Assembly (NCBI RefSeq): GCF_003054265.1
Contig: NZ_QBKT01000005.1
Location: forward strand, 62,001-126,000
Reading direction: 5' to 3'
Origin: Kordia periserrulae
GTDB lineage: Bacteria > Bacteroidota > Bacteroidia > Flavobacteriales > Flavobacteriaceae
DNA length: 64,000 nt
Shown here: piece by piece, positions 54,691-63,194 of the stretch
Position numbering within the stretch: the stretch's first letter is position 1
Layout of the letters: each line of letters opens with the position of its first letter
Program-made: the position numbers and the translations under genes
Notes under the pieces: model-generated
What the model saw: the letters and a program-made list of their open reading frames with translations, nothing else
What the model was told of the DNA's origin: nothing
Database searches by the model: none

Positions 54691-55632
54691 TTACCGCTTC
54701 GTCCAAATTCGCAAATTCAAATCCAAGTCATTCAAAATGGCTAGAATGCTATCTACTTCTGCCAAAAAGCGTTCTATTTGTGTAAAATTAACCTCATCAT
54801 GAAAGCTAGTTTCAAACATATCATACGATTCGCTGATGGCAATATACACATTATGTCCGCGAAAAGACAGATATAAGTTTTCGCCAAATCGGTCTTCCAA
54901 CTCCACAATGCGTTCCATGATTTTTGGTGTTAAAATATATCTAGCTTCCACTTGGTCGTTACTGTACACATTGAATCTATCTTCAAACACAGGGTCTTCC
55001 AATCGGACGCGTTTGTAGCGTGAAAACCAACTTTTACCACCAGATGAATAGACATACGTGTCGTTTTGGATTTCTTTATTGAAATCGGCAATTAAAAACA
55101 ATCCTTTAAAAATAGTACTGTAGGAAGTTGTCGTATTGCCATCTTTATCTCTACTGGTGTGTTTTTCTTCTGCGTGAATTTCCGAAAAGCTAAACGCAGT
55201 AGCATCTAGTTTTCCACTAAACAAATCTTCACCGTTAAAACGATCAGGATTGGTGAATAGGTTACTCGCATTGAACATTTGCTCAGAAATGTGATAATCA
55301 TCTTCATATGTAATTCCGGGAAATTGCGCTTCTACAATCGGTTTTAGGACTTCGTCTTTGTATTTTTCAACCCATTTTCCTCTCAAGGTAAATTGAGAAA
55401 TGATAGGAATCATAAAAACAATAATAGGAATGATAAACAGTACAATCAATCCTGTGCCTTGTACTTTGATAACTCCTAGCATTACTAAGAATGCTAACAC
55501 TGCTTCAATAGCAAGAAAGATGAAAAGTGTGTGTTGCCAAAGTTTTTTAGAACGTTCAGAAATGTGTTTTTTTTCATTTTTAAAAACATCAAGAATCGCT
55601 CGGTAGTTACTTTTTACCTCTTCTGAAATCAT
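54691..55632 (-). CDS. DUF3137 family membrane protein
   Basis: A 313-residue protein with two membrane helices at about residues 30-80 (LFIFLAIEAVLAFLVMLGVI and GLIVLFIIPIIVFMIPIISQ). A soluble part follows that contains SYSTIFKGLFLIADFNKEIQ and RYILTPKIMERIVELEDRFG, typical of DUF3137. The family is nearly always paired with LemA, as here: its ATG overlaps the lemA stop by four bases. The role is unknown, probably in envelope stress or membrane organisation. Confidence 0.88.
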   Translation of the reverse strand: MISEEVKSNYRAILDVFKNEKKHISERSKKLWQHTLFIFLAIEAVLAFLVMLGVIKVQGTGLIVLFIIPIIVFMIPIISQFTLRGKWVEKYKDEVLKPIVEAQFPGITYEDDYHISEQMFNASNLFTNPDRFNGEDLFSGKLDATAFSFSEIHAEEKHTSRDKDGNTTTSYSTIFKGLFLIADFNKEIQNDTYVYSSGGKSWFSRYKRVRLEDPVFEDRFNVYSNDQVEARYILTPKIMERIVELEDRFGENLYLSFRGHNVYIAISESYDMFETSFHDEVNFTQIERFLAEVDSILAILNDLDLNLRIWTKR

Positions 55633-56198
55633 TCGTTGTCAAATAAACTTTTCACGTTCGGATTGGCTCTTTCGGAAGGAATAATATCGAAAAACTCTTC
55701 TCTTTTAAAGTTAAAAAAGCCAGCAATAATGTTGGAAGGAAATTTATCCAAACCATTGTTGTAACTCAACACCGCAGCATTGTGTGCGCGTCTGGAAGCA
55801 GAAATTTGACTTTCAATTTCGTTTAAGTTGTATTGCAGATTTAAAAAGTTTTCGTTGGCTTTTAAATCGGGATAATTTTCTACAGAAATGCTCAATTGTT
55901 GCAAGTCTTTTGAGAGTTCTCGTTCCAATAGATTTCGTTCCGATTTGTCCAAAGGTTGCGAAATCAATTTTGAGCGAAGTGCGGTAATATTTTCCAACAC
56001 CTCTTTTTCATGATTCGTATATTGTTTTACAGTTTCTACCAAATTTGGAATCAGGTCGTGTCGTTTTTTTAGCATGACATCTACTGAACTTTCAGCATTG
56101 TGCACTTGGTTTCTTCTACCGATAAGACTGTTGTACATAGCGGCAATAGCAATGAGAATAATGACTACAATAGCAATCAATACGAGAGAAATATCCAT
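55629..56198 (-). CDS. lemA: LemA family protein
   Basis: A 189-residue protein. One N-terminal membrane helix (LVLIAIVVIILIAIAAMYNS) is followed by the LemA signature (NQVHNAESSVDVMLKKRHDL, then IPNLVETVKQY), and a long helical domain (LRSKLISQPLDKSERNLLER). It is anchored in the inner membrane with a helical periplasmic domain. It heads the two-gene lemA-DUF3137 operon. Function in the family is not settled. Confidence 0.94.
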   Translation of the reverse strand: MDISLVLIAIVVIILIAIAAMYNSLIGRRNQVHNAESSVDVMLKKRHDLIPNLVETVKQYTNHEKEVLENITALRSKLISQPLDKSERNLLERELSKDLQQLSISVENYPDLKANENFLNLQYNLNEIESQISASRRAHNAAVLSYNNGLDKFPSNIIAGFFNFKREEFFDIIPSERANPNVKSLFDNE

Positions 56199-56283
56199 GT
56201 TGTTTACGTTAAGGTTTGTTTATTGGTGTTATTTTATGTTAGAATGTTTCAAATTGAATATAATTTCAATAGAATGATTTGCT

Positions 56284-56475
56284 TTATTGCTTTTTTTTCT
56301 TCGGCGGCGTCATAAATCCCCAAACAACATATAAAGCTGCAAAAAAAGTAATCAATACTTCTGAAATGCTGAAGCGTTGCTCAAATATTGCAACACTGGC
56401 AATATATACAATTGTCAATGCGAATACGGTTCGAAGTGTCCAGTTGTTTCTTAGGAAATCAATGATTTTTTGCAT
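56284..56475 (-). CDS. small two-helix membrane protein
   Basis: A 63-residue protein with two hydrophobic segments (VFALTIVYIASVAIF and VLITFFAALYVVWGFM) and a basic end (TPPKKKKQ), which would place the C-terminus in the cytoplasm. No family is recognised. The frame is open and the topology is good, so it is probably real. It follows the next membrane protein by 38 bases on the same strand. Confidence 0.55.
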   Translation of the reverse strand: MQKIIDFLRNNWTLRTVFALTIVYIASVAIFEQRFSISEVLITFFAALYVVWGFMTPPKKKKQ

Positions 56476-56513
56476 GGTAATAAGTGGTTGTAATGATGTG
56501 TTGTATTTGAGTT

Positions 56514-56975
56514 TTAGTCTTTAATTCTACTTTTTAAATAGTGTAAATACAAGAAAATTCCCGTCAAAACAACAACTAAAAATTTGATAACAATAAAAAC
56601 GGCTTCCGTATGATCTTTATAAGAACGGTCAAAATAATTCATAATCGCTTCAATATCAATCCAAAAAAGACAGGCAATTAAAATGCTAATACCGAGTTTT
56701 CCATATAGTAAATTCAGGTGTTCATTTACATTGCTATTTGCTTCTTTTTCTGTTCTTCTGGTGTGATATACTTTTTTAAAAAAGACCATTTCCAACAACA
56801 TTCCTAAAACCCATGAAAAAATGACAATGATTAGCAAAGAGAGCAATCCGTCACTCACAGAAAAGTTGACAAATGAAGAAAAGGTAAAGAATAGAATCAA
56901 TCCAGGAACAAAGTTCAGGACAAACTTGTTGAGCACAATATCGTTAAAAAACGCGTTGATTTTTTCGTTGTTCAT
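56514..56975 (-). CDS. membrane protein of unknown function
   Basis: A 153-residue protein with four likely membrane helices (FVLNFVPGLILFFTFSSFVN, LLIIVIFSWVLGMLLEMVFF, ISILIACLFWIDI and VIKFLVVVLTGIFLYLHYL). A charged loop (HTRRTEKEANSNVNEH) faces the cytoplasm. No known family. It forms a likely pair with the 63-residue protein downstream. Confidence 0.65.
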   Translation of the reverse strand: MNNEKINAFFNDIVLNKFVLNFVPGLILFFTFSSFVNFSVSDGLLSLLIIVIFSWVLGMLLEMVFFKKVYHTRRTEKEANSNVNEHLNLLYGKLGISILIACLFWIDIEAIMNYFDRSYKDHTEAVFIVIKFLVVVLTGIFLYLHYLKSRIKD

Positions 56976-57096
56976 AATCTTGGTGTGTTAGTTGTAGTTT
57001 TTAAAGTTTTTAGTCCTTTAAAAGTAAGAAATTATAAAGTAAAAATCATTTTAAGTGTAAATTGGTCTAAAATTGTCAAAAACCAAAAAAGCCTTT

Positions 57097-57104
57097 TATC
57101 TTTA
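57097..57104 (+). promoter_or_regulatory. -7-like box upstream of the Mpl-type ligase gene
   Basis: TATCTTTA differs from TAnnTTTG only at the last base. A TTG 21 bases upstream (57073) is a fair -33 element. The box lies 23 bases before the ATG. Confidence 0.35.
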
Positions 57105-57127
57105 CACTTTCAGAATTTTTAGATACG

Positions 57128-58489
57128 ATGCGAATACATTTTATAGCCATCGGCGGAAGCGCCATGCACAACTTAGCACTTGCGTTACACGCAAAAGGAT
57201 ACCAAATTACAGGAAGCGACGATGTTATTTTTGAACCTTCTAAAAGTAGATTGGACGCCAAAGGATTGCTTCCAGAAAGTTTTGGTTGGTTTCCAGAAAA
57301 AATTACTACTGACTTGGATGCGATTATTCTAGGAATGCACGCCAAACCAGACAATCCTGAGTTGCTAAAAGCGCAAGAATTGGGTGTTACCATTTATTCG
57401 TATCCTGAATTTTTATACGAGCAATCCAAATACAAAACGCGTGTAGTCATTGGTGGAAGTCACGGAAAAACGACCATTACATCCATGATTTTACACGTAT
57501 TAAATTATCATGATATCGAAGTCGATTATATGGTAGGCGCGCAGTTGGAAGGTTTTGATACGATGGTGCATCTTACGGAAGATAACGACTTTATCATTTT
57601 AGAAGGTGACGAATATTTATCATCGCCAATCGATCGACGACCAAAATTTCACTTATACAAGCCAAATATTGCACTATTGAGCGGCATTGCGTGGGATCAT
57701 ATCAACGTGTTTCCAACGTATGAAAATTATGTAGAGCAGTTTCAAATCTTTGTAGATTCCATCACTAAAGGCGGAAGTATCAATTACAACGAAGAAGATG
57801 CAGAAGTAGTGCGTGTCGTAGAAGCTTCCGAAAATCCGATTCGCAAACTAAGCTACAAAACACCAGAATATATCGTAGAAAATGGGCAAACGCTATTGTT
57901 AACTCCAGACGGTTACATGCCGATTGAAATTTTCGGAAAACACAACCTCAACAATCTCGCAGGCGCCAAATGGATTTGTCAGCATATTGGCGTTGATGAA
58001 GAAGATTTTTACGAAGCGATTGCTACATTTTCTGGAGCGAGCAAACGCTTGGAAAAAATTGCACAAAAGGATTTAACAGTTGTCTACAAAGACTTCGCGC
58101 ATTCGCCAAGCAAAGTACAAGCAACGACCAAAGCCGTAAAAGAACAATACCAGAATAGAACGGTGTTGGCATGTTTGGAATTGCACACATACAGTAGCTT
58201 AAATGCAGAATTTTTAAAAGAATACAAAGGCGCGCTTGATGCGGCAGACAAAGCGGTGGTTTTCTACTCACCACAGGCGGTAAAAATCAAACAATTGGAA
58301 GAAGTCACGGAAGCACAAATTGCCAATGCGTTTCAACGTGAAGATTTAATTATTTACACCGATCCAGCCGAATTCAAAGCATTTTTATTCCGTCAAAACT
58401 TAGACAATACAGCGGTGTTACTCATGAGTTCAGGAAACTATGGCGGATTGGATTTTGAAGAATTTTCAGCGCATATCACCAATCAATAA
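57128..58489 (+). CDS. mpl: Mur ligase family protein (Mpl type)
   Basis: A 453-residue Mur-type ligase that uses ATP. The N-terminal Rossmann part is IHFIAIGGSAMHNLALALH and the ATP loop is VIGGSHGKTTITSMILHVL (about residues 103-121). Later parts are LEGDEYLSSPIDRRPKFHLY and the C-terminal FAHSPSKVQATTKAV. Mpl recycles peptidoglycan by joining a tripeptide to UDP-MurNAc in the cytoplasm. Bacteroidota genomes carry this paralogue of MurC. Substrate preference is inferred from family, not shown here. It converges with the PaiB-like gene, with a 14-base overlap of the coding ends. Confidence 0.87.
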   Translation: MRIHFIAIGGSAMHNLALALHAKGYQITGSDDVIFEPSKSRLDAKGLLPESFGWFPEKITTDLDAIILGMHAKPDNPELLKAQELGVTIYSYPEFLYEQSKYKTRVVIGGSHGKTTITSMILHVLNYHDIEVDYMVGAQLEGFDTMVHLTEDNDFIILEGDEYLSSPIDRRPKFHLYKPNIALLSGIAWDHINVFPTYENYVEQFQIFVDSITKGGSINYNEEDAEVVRVVEASENPIRKLSYKTPEYIVENGQTLLLTPDGYMPIEIFGKHNLNNLAGAKWICQHIGVDEEDFYEAIATFSGASKRLEKIAQKDLTVVYKDFAHSPSKVQATTKAVKEQYQNRTVLACLELHTYSSLNAEFLKEYKGALDAADKAVVFYSPQAVKIKQLEEVTEAQIANAFQREDLIIYTDPAEFKAFLFRQNLDNTAVLLMSSGNYGGLDFEEFSAHITNQ

Positions 58490-59087
58490 TCATATCAAGA
58501 AAAGCCGTAATATCCTTGCGGCTTTCTTGCAGCAGTGCTTCTTTAGCAAGTCGTTTGTCTTTGGGCGATTTATCTTGCGAAAGCTTAAACTTTCCTTCCC
58601 ACGATGTAATTTCAAGCTTAAAACCTACAATATAATCTGCCAACGATTGCACTCTTGGATGTTGTGTGTCTAATATGTAAGGCGCGTCAGAAGTTTCTAA
58701 AAAGGCTGTCATATCCGCAATGGATTGGATGATATCGTTTTTGTTTGAAATTCGTGTTGCTTTTGCTGAAATATGGACTTTTACATAGTTCCATGTGGGC
58801 AATTGTGTGGTGCTGTACACGTTTGGTGAAATATAGCAATCGGGTCCGTGAAATATCGCTTGCGCGGGAATGTTCTCTCGCAACAATGCCACCTGCGGAT
58901 TGAACTTGTCAATATGTCCAATCAAACAACCCAATCCATTGTCAACAGCTTGATACATCAGCGGAACATGTGTAGTGAAAATTTCGCTGTCTTTCGCCGA
59001 AATCAACGTCGCCAACGGATACCTTTTAATGGTTTCAACAATAGTTGTAAAATCCGTTTCTTGATGGTGTTTTGGAGGATAGTTCAT
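58476..59087 (-). CDS. PaiB-like FMN-binding protein
   Basis: A 203-residue protein of the FMN-binding negative transcriptional regulator family (PaiB type), a split-barrel fold. Typical parts are YPLATLISAKDSEIFTTHVP, GCLIGHIDKFNPQ, AIFHGPDCYISPNVY and the C-terminal VVGFKLEITSWEGKFKLSQD (read here with the first V as I). In Bacillus PaiB affects protease genes and sporulation. In flavobacteria it more likely acts as a flavin-binding protein of unknown role. It is followed after two bases by the DUF1569 gene's end, with the two in one transcript. Its 3' end carries a hairpin and overlaps the Mpl gene. Confidence 0.88.
   Translation of the reverse strand: MNYPPKHHQETDFTTIVETIKRYPLATLISAKDSEIFTTHVPLMYQAVDNGLGCLIGHIDKFNPQVALLRENIPAQAIFHGPDCYISPNVYSTTQLPTWNYVKVHISAKATRISNKNDIIQSIADMTAFLETSDAPYILDTQHPRVQSLADYIVGFKLEITSWEGKFKLSQDKSPKDKRLAKEALLQESRKDITAFLDMIIDW
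58496..58529. terminator. hairpin inside the 3' coding end of the PaiB gene
   Basis: CAAGAAAAGCCG (58496) and CGGCTTTCTTG (58519) pair over 11 bp with one bulged A and an 11-base loop. It begins six bases after the Mpl stop. It has no T run after it on the plus strand, so it may be a weak terminator or an mRNA 3' stabiliser. Confidence 0.45.
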
Positions 59088-59089
59088 AC

Positions 59090-59545
59090 TTACACTCCAA
59101 ACTGATTCAAGTGATGATCCAAATGTTTATACTGCATTTTTCCCCATTGTTCATGTGTAAATTTCCCAAACATTGGATGCGCAGGCCAATCTGTCACCTC
59201 TTTTTGGTTGTGAAACTCTGTAATCAACTCGGCAAGCTTTGCTTTTTCAGAAACCAAATCACGTTCATCAACAACCAAAAAATCGCGTACCGTTGGTAAA
59301 TTTTGCGTCCAAGGCTTGTCGTTGTACATTAAAGGTTTGTAAATTTTAAACACCAATCGCTTCATAAAACCTGGTTTTTTACCGCTTAAAGCAATCTTGC
59401 CCATCGAAAGTTCCAACGGTTTTTGGCAATGTGTACACATTTGTGCTACCGTCATTCTTCCCCAACTAGGTGTCGATTCTATAGACAGTTCGGCAATTCT
59501 ATCTTGAATTTCTTGGTGTGTATTTTCTTCAAAGAGTGATTTCAT
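59090..59545 (-). CDS. DUF1569 family protein
   Basis: A 151-residue protein of the DUF1569 (DinB-like four-helix) family. The signature is SWGRMTVAQMCTHCQKPLEL, with a later helix WPAHPMFGKFTHEQWGKMQY and the final His pair KHLDHHLNQFGV; the His residues could bind a metal as in DinB-type proteins. The start is set at 59545 (MKSLFEENTHQEI) because the upstream in-frame ATG gives 22 residues of unlikely leader. It lies two bases from the PaiB-like gene on the same strand. Function is unknown. Confidence 0.82.
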   Translation of the reverse strand: MKSLFEENTHQEIQDRIAELSIESTPSWGRMTVAQMCTHCQKPLELSMGKIALSGKKPGFMKRLVFKIYKPLMYNDKPWTQNLPTVRDFLVVDERDLVSEKAKLAELITEFHNQKEVTDWPAHPMFGKFTHEQWGKMQYKHLDHHLNQFGV

Positions 59546-59754
59546 CTGTGTGATTTTAAGGTTTCGTTGTGTTATGTAGGTGAAAAATAAAGGTACTGCA
59601 ATCGCGGACAATCTAAAAATAAATTCTCAAAATTAACGCTTATAAAATTTATAAGACGCTTACAAACTTATCTATACAAGTACCGTAAAAAAGGACTAGT
59701 TTTAAAATGGATTTTACCATATACCATAAAAAACTTAGATGGTATTTACTCAAA

Positions 59755-59806
59755 ACGCAATCGGGATTGTTGTGAAAATGAAGTGTTGTTTGAATCTCGA
59801 TTGCGT
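59755..59806. other. structured intergenic element upstream of radC
   Basis: ACGCAATCGGGATT (59755-59768) and AATCTCGATTGCGT (59793-59806) form a 14-bp stem with one G-T pair and a 24-base loop. Two other inverted repeats lie upstream in the same 257-base gap: CTTATAAA-A-TTTATAAG (59639-59655) and ATACCAT/ATGGTAT (59721-59745). It may be a 5' leader structure of radC or a small RNA. Confidence 0.5.
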
Positions 59807-59868
59807 TCAATTGTACAATTAAAATAGAAAAGACGTACATCTATGCGGCTTACAAAATATTCTTTAGC

Positions 59869-60570
59869 ATGAAAGACACGACTGCCAATCTTCAATCGAT
59901 AAAATATTGGTCAGAAGACGATCGTCCACGCGAAAAATTAGCACTCAAAGGAAAAACGGCGTTGAGCGACGCAGAATTGTTAGCAATTTTAATTCGTTTG
60001 GGAAACAAAGACGAAAGTGCCGTAGACCTTTCCAAGCGAATTTTATCGTCGGTTGGTGGAAATTTGAACGAACTCGGAAAACTATCATCCGATCAACTTA
60101 AAAAATTCAAAGGTATTGGACTTGTCAAAGCCATTACAATAATTGCTGCTTTAGAACTTGGAAAACGACGGCAAGTAGAAACCAAAGTCGAACGTCAAAA
60201 AATTACCTCGAGTCGTATGGTTTTTGAAATCATGCAACCGATTATTGGTGAATTGCCACACGAAGAATTCTGGATTATCTATCTAAACAATTCCAACAAA
60301 GTGCTCAAAAAAATACGATTGAGTAAAGGTGGCATCACAGGAACGTTGGTTGATATTCGGCTGGTTTTAAAAACAGCATTAGAAGTTGGTGCAGTAGCAA
60401 TTATTTTAGCTCACAATCATCCATCAGGAACATTAAAAGCGAGTGCCGCAGATAAAGCGATTACTAAAAAATTGTGCTTAGGCGCGGAAAATATCGATAT
60501 AAAAGTACTAGACCATTTAATTATCACAGAAAAAGAGTATTTTAGTTTCGCTGATGAAAACTTACTCTAA
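59869..60570 (+). CDS. radC: RadC family protein (JAB domain)
   Basis: A 233-residue RadC. The N-terminal helix-hairpin-helix part contains SDAELLAILIRLGNKDESAV and SSDQLKKFKGIGLVKAITI. The C-terminal JAB/MPN domain has the metal motif AHNHPSGTLKASAADK (about residues 182-198). It was once thought to act in DNA repair. Its real role is unsettled. It is followed with no gap by a polysaccharide deacetylase-like gene. Confidence 0.94.
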   Translation: MKDTTANLQSIKYWSEDDRPREKLALKGKTALSDAELLAILIRLGNKDESAVDLSKRILSSVGGNLNELGKLSSDQLKKFKGIGLVKAITIIAALELGKRRQVETKVERQKITSSRMVFEIMQPIIGELPHEEFWIIYLNNSNKVLKKIRLSKGGITGTLVDIRLVLKTALEVGAVAIILAHNHPSGTLKASAADKAITKKLCLGAENIDIKVLDHLIITEKEYFSFADENLL

Positions 60571-61866
60571 ATGCTGTTAGTATATACTAAAAAAATTACA
60601 CCACGACTTCGATACACATTTAAACATGTACTAACACGTATTTTGGGCATTCCTGTAGATTTTACCACGAAAATTGAAACATTTATTGCGCATAATGAAG
60701 TGAAAATGTCGTATGTAAAACAACCACTTGGCGATGAATTTTCTGTGCGAAGTCACGATTTACTATTTCAACAAGGAATTGGCGAAGTTGACATTACAAT
60801 TCAAAACTGGGAAGAAGTGCCTTGCTTTTTTCCCGCGAATGAAAAAAGTAGCATTCCGTTTGATATTTTCGCGGCAAGCTTTTACATGTTGAGTCGTTAT
60901 GAAGAATACTTACCGTATGTAAAAGACGAACACGGACGCTATACTGCCGAAGAAAGTTTGGCATATGAACACAATTTTTTAACGATTCCTGTGGTAGATA
61001 TTTGGTGTCAGAAGTTCAAAAAAGTTTTTGTCGAACGTTTTCCAGATGTGGAATTGCAAGAACGAAAATTCAAATATCAACCGATGATCAATGTGCCTGT
61101 GGCGTATGCGTACAAAAAACGCGGAATTCTAAGAACATTAGGCGGATTTGTGATAGATGTTGGGCGATTCAAATTTTCACGTTTCATAGACCGTTTTGCA
61201 GTATTGCTAGGAATGCGCGATGATCCTTATAACAATTTTGACGCGCTGATTGCTTTGCACAAAAAATACAAAACCAAAGCACATTATTTCTTTCAAATTG
61301 GCGATTATGCAACGTACGACCACAACATATCAATCTATAAAAACGAATTCATCCGATTGATAAAAAATGTATCTGATTACAGCAAAGTTGGATTGTTGGC
61401 TTCGTATGCATCATTCACAGAAACCAAAAAACTCAAAAAAGAGAAGAAGCGACTCAACACTACGATTAATAAGCCTGTAAAACGTGTGCGACAGCATTAT
61501 AATATGCTCAATATGCCGCAATTTTACCGAAATCTCATCGATTTGGAATTTACGGAAGATTATTCCATGGGATATGAAAGCACACTTGGATTTCGCGCAG
61601 GAACCTGTAGTCCATTCTACTTTTATGACATCGGACTCGAAATTCAAACACCGTTACGAGTGCATCCGTTTTGTGTGCAATACAATGGCGAATTGCACAA
61701 AGAAGTTGTCACAGAAGAAATCATGCAAATGGCAACCGAAGTCCAAAAAGTAAATGGTATTTTTGCCGCAGTATTCCACAATGTAGTACTTTCAGAGCGA
61801 AATGCAGCGTGGAAGCATTTGTATATCAATTTATTAAAAGCGTACAGCAATGCAGCACATCACTGA
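60571..61866 (+). CDS. polysaccharide deacetylase-like protein
   Basis: A 431-residue protein whose N-terminal 150 residues (TPRLRYTFKHVLTRILGIPV, then IPFDIFAASFYMLSRYEEYL) match a domain commonly found in front of Bacteroidota carbohydrate-esterase-like NodB regions. The C-terminal part has KAHYFFQIGDYATYDHNIS, LGFRAGTCSPFYFYDIGLEI and a final helical segment. The metal triad of NodB enzymes is not plain, so activity is uncertain. The ATG follows the radC stop directly, and the end overlaps the yjjG start by 17 bases, so all three genes are one transcript. Confidence 0.7.
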   Translation: MLLVYTKKITPRLRYTFKHVLTRILGIPVDFTTKIETFIAHNEVKMSYVKQPLGDEFSVRSHDLLFQQGIGEVDITIQNWEEVPCFFPANEKSSIPFDIFAASFYMLSRYEEYLPYVKDEHGRYTAEESLAYEHNFLTIPVVDIWCQKFKKVFVERFPDVELQERKFKYQPMINVPVAYAYKKRGILRTLGGFVIDVGRFKFSRFIDRFAVLLGMRDDPYNNFDALIALHKKYKTKAHYFFQIGDYATYDHNISIYKNEFIRLIKNVSDYSKVGLLASYASFTETKKLKKEKKRLNTTINKPVKRVRQHYNMLNMPQFYRNLIDLEFTEDYSMGYESTLGFRAGTCSPFYFYDIGLEIQTPLRVHPFCVQYNGELHKEVVTEEIMQMATEVQKVNGIFAAVFHNVVLSERNAAWKHLYINLLKAYSNAAHH

Positions 61867-62533
61867 TGTTTTCTTTGATTTAGATCATACCTTATGGGAT
61901 TTTGAAAAAAACTCCGCATTAACCTTCCAAAAAATACTTGCAGAAAACAATGTTGCTGTCGATTTTGACCGCTTTTTGGCAGCCTATGTGCCTATCAATT
62001 TGGAATGCTGGCGTATGTTTCGAGAAGAGAAAATTTCCAAAAAAGAACTGCGTTATCAACGCTTGTTTCAAACTTTTGCAGCTATTAATTTTAAAGCTTC
62101 GGATGAATTAATCAACTTGCTTTCCGAACAATACATTCAATATTTATCTAGCTTTAATCACTTGTTTGAATACACGGAAGAACTGTTGCAAAATCTTCAA
62201 GAAAAATACAAACTTCATATCATTACCAATGGTTTTCGTGACGTGCAACAACGGAAAATAGAAGCTTCTGGCATTGCTTCGTATTTTGAACACATCATCG
62301 ATTCGGAAAGTGTGCATGTAAAAAAGCCAAATCCGAAGATTTTTGAACATGCATTAGCACTTGCAAACGTAAACCCTGAAAATGCATTGATGATTGGCGA
62401 TAGTTTGGAAGCTGATATTTTGGGCGCGTTGAAAGTGCAAATGAACGTCATTCATGTCGATTTTGACAAAAAATATACCCATTTGCTATGTCCAATCGTG
62501 CATCATTTGACTGAGATTGAGGAACTACTGTAA
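61850..62533 (+). CDS. yjjG: YjjG family HAD nucleotidase
   Basis: A 227-residue haloacid dehalogenase-like hydrolase of the YjjG noncanonical pyrimidine nucleotidase type. HAD motif I is VFFDLDHTLWDFEKN (Asp-x-Asp), motif II is IITNGFRDVQQRKI, the motif III Lys lies in HVKKPNPKIF and motif IV is ALMIGDSLEADILGA. The helical cap is residues 15-90. It removes phosphate from odd pyrimidine nucleotides in the cytoplasm, cleaning the pool. It is coupled to the preceding gene. Confidence 0.92.
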   Translation: MQHITDVFFDLDHTLWDFEKNSALTFQKILAENNVAVDFDRFLAAYVPINLECWRMFREEKISKKELRYQRLFQTFAAINFKASDELINLLSEQYIQYLSSFNHLFEYTEELLQNLQEKYKLHIITNGFRDVQQRKIEASGIASYFEHIIDSESVHVKKPNPKIFEHALALANVNPENALMIGDSLEADILGALKVQMNVIHVDFDKKYTHLLCPIVHHLTEIEELL

Positions 62534-62625
62534 TAAAAGCCTAAAAGTGTCGTTTTTTTAAAAGAAAGTTGTTATACAAAAGAGAAGTACTCTTCTCGTG
62601 TATGTATAACAAAAAATGTCGCTTT

Positions 62626-63180
62626 ATGTTCAAAAAAATTGTTTGCTATTTTCTAGTATTTGCGATGTTTTCCTGTGTGAAAGATGTCGATTTTGAGCAA
62701 GCGGAAGATATCGTGCTTTCGCCTGTGGTGGAATCGAGTTTGGTATTTTTTGACTTTGAAGCTTCTGAATTTTCAGAACCTACAGGAACCGCAATTGTCA
62801 TTGTGGGAGACGATTTGGAATTGGATGTTTTTAACGATGAATTTCTGCGTGATAACCTTACACGATGCGAATTCTTTTTTGAAATCACCAACTCAATCGA
62901 CCGAAACTTTAGAGCAGATATTATTTTATATGATGAAAACGACCAAGTCACATACGCATTTGCCATTGATGTAACTCCTGATGGAAATAATGAAGTCGTA
63001 ACCACACATACCGAAGTGTTTGAAGAGGCGCTGTTAGAACAACTAAAAAGTACCGTACGACTCGAATTGATACTAAGTATGTTTCCAAGCTCAACAGGCA
63101 TTCCGCTTGATGAAAACAGTGTCGGAAACATTAAAATGCGCTCAAAAGCAACACTATTCTTTGTAATCGATAACGAATAA
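62626..63180 (+). CDS. lipoprotein of unknown function
   Basis: A 184-residue lipoprotein. The start at 62626 gives MFKKIVCYFLVFAMFSCVKD, a lipoprotein signal with the modified Cys at residue 17. Two further in-frame ATGs upstream (62569, 62602) would add a non-signal leader. The mature part is acidic (VDFEQAEDIVLSPVVESSLV) and beta-rich, with DIILYDENDQVTYAFAI and ending MRSKATLFFVIDNE. No family is recognised. The next gene follows after 14 bases and encodes an outer-membrane-type protein, so the two probably act together at the outer membrane. Confidence 0.78.
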   Translation: MFKKIVCYFLVFAMFSCVKDVDFEQAEDIVLSPVVESSLVFFDFEASEFSEPTGTAIVIVGDDLELDVFNDEFLRDNLTRCEFFFEITNSIDRNFRADIILYDENDQVTYAFAIDVTPDGNNEVVTTHTEVFEEALLEQLKSTVRLELILSMFPSSTGIPLDENSVGNIKMRSKATLFFVIDNE

Positions 63181-63194
63181 AAATTGGTTGGCTA

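Noticed and set aside
62646-63131. Open frame of 161 codons on the minus strand, rich in Ser and Thr
   Set aside because: It lies opposite the lipoprotein gene, which has a signal peptide and fits the operon; the Ser-rich product is a frame artefact.
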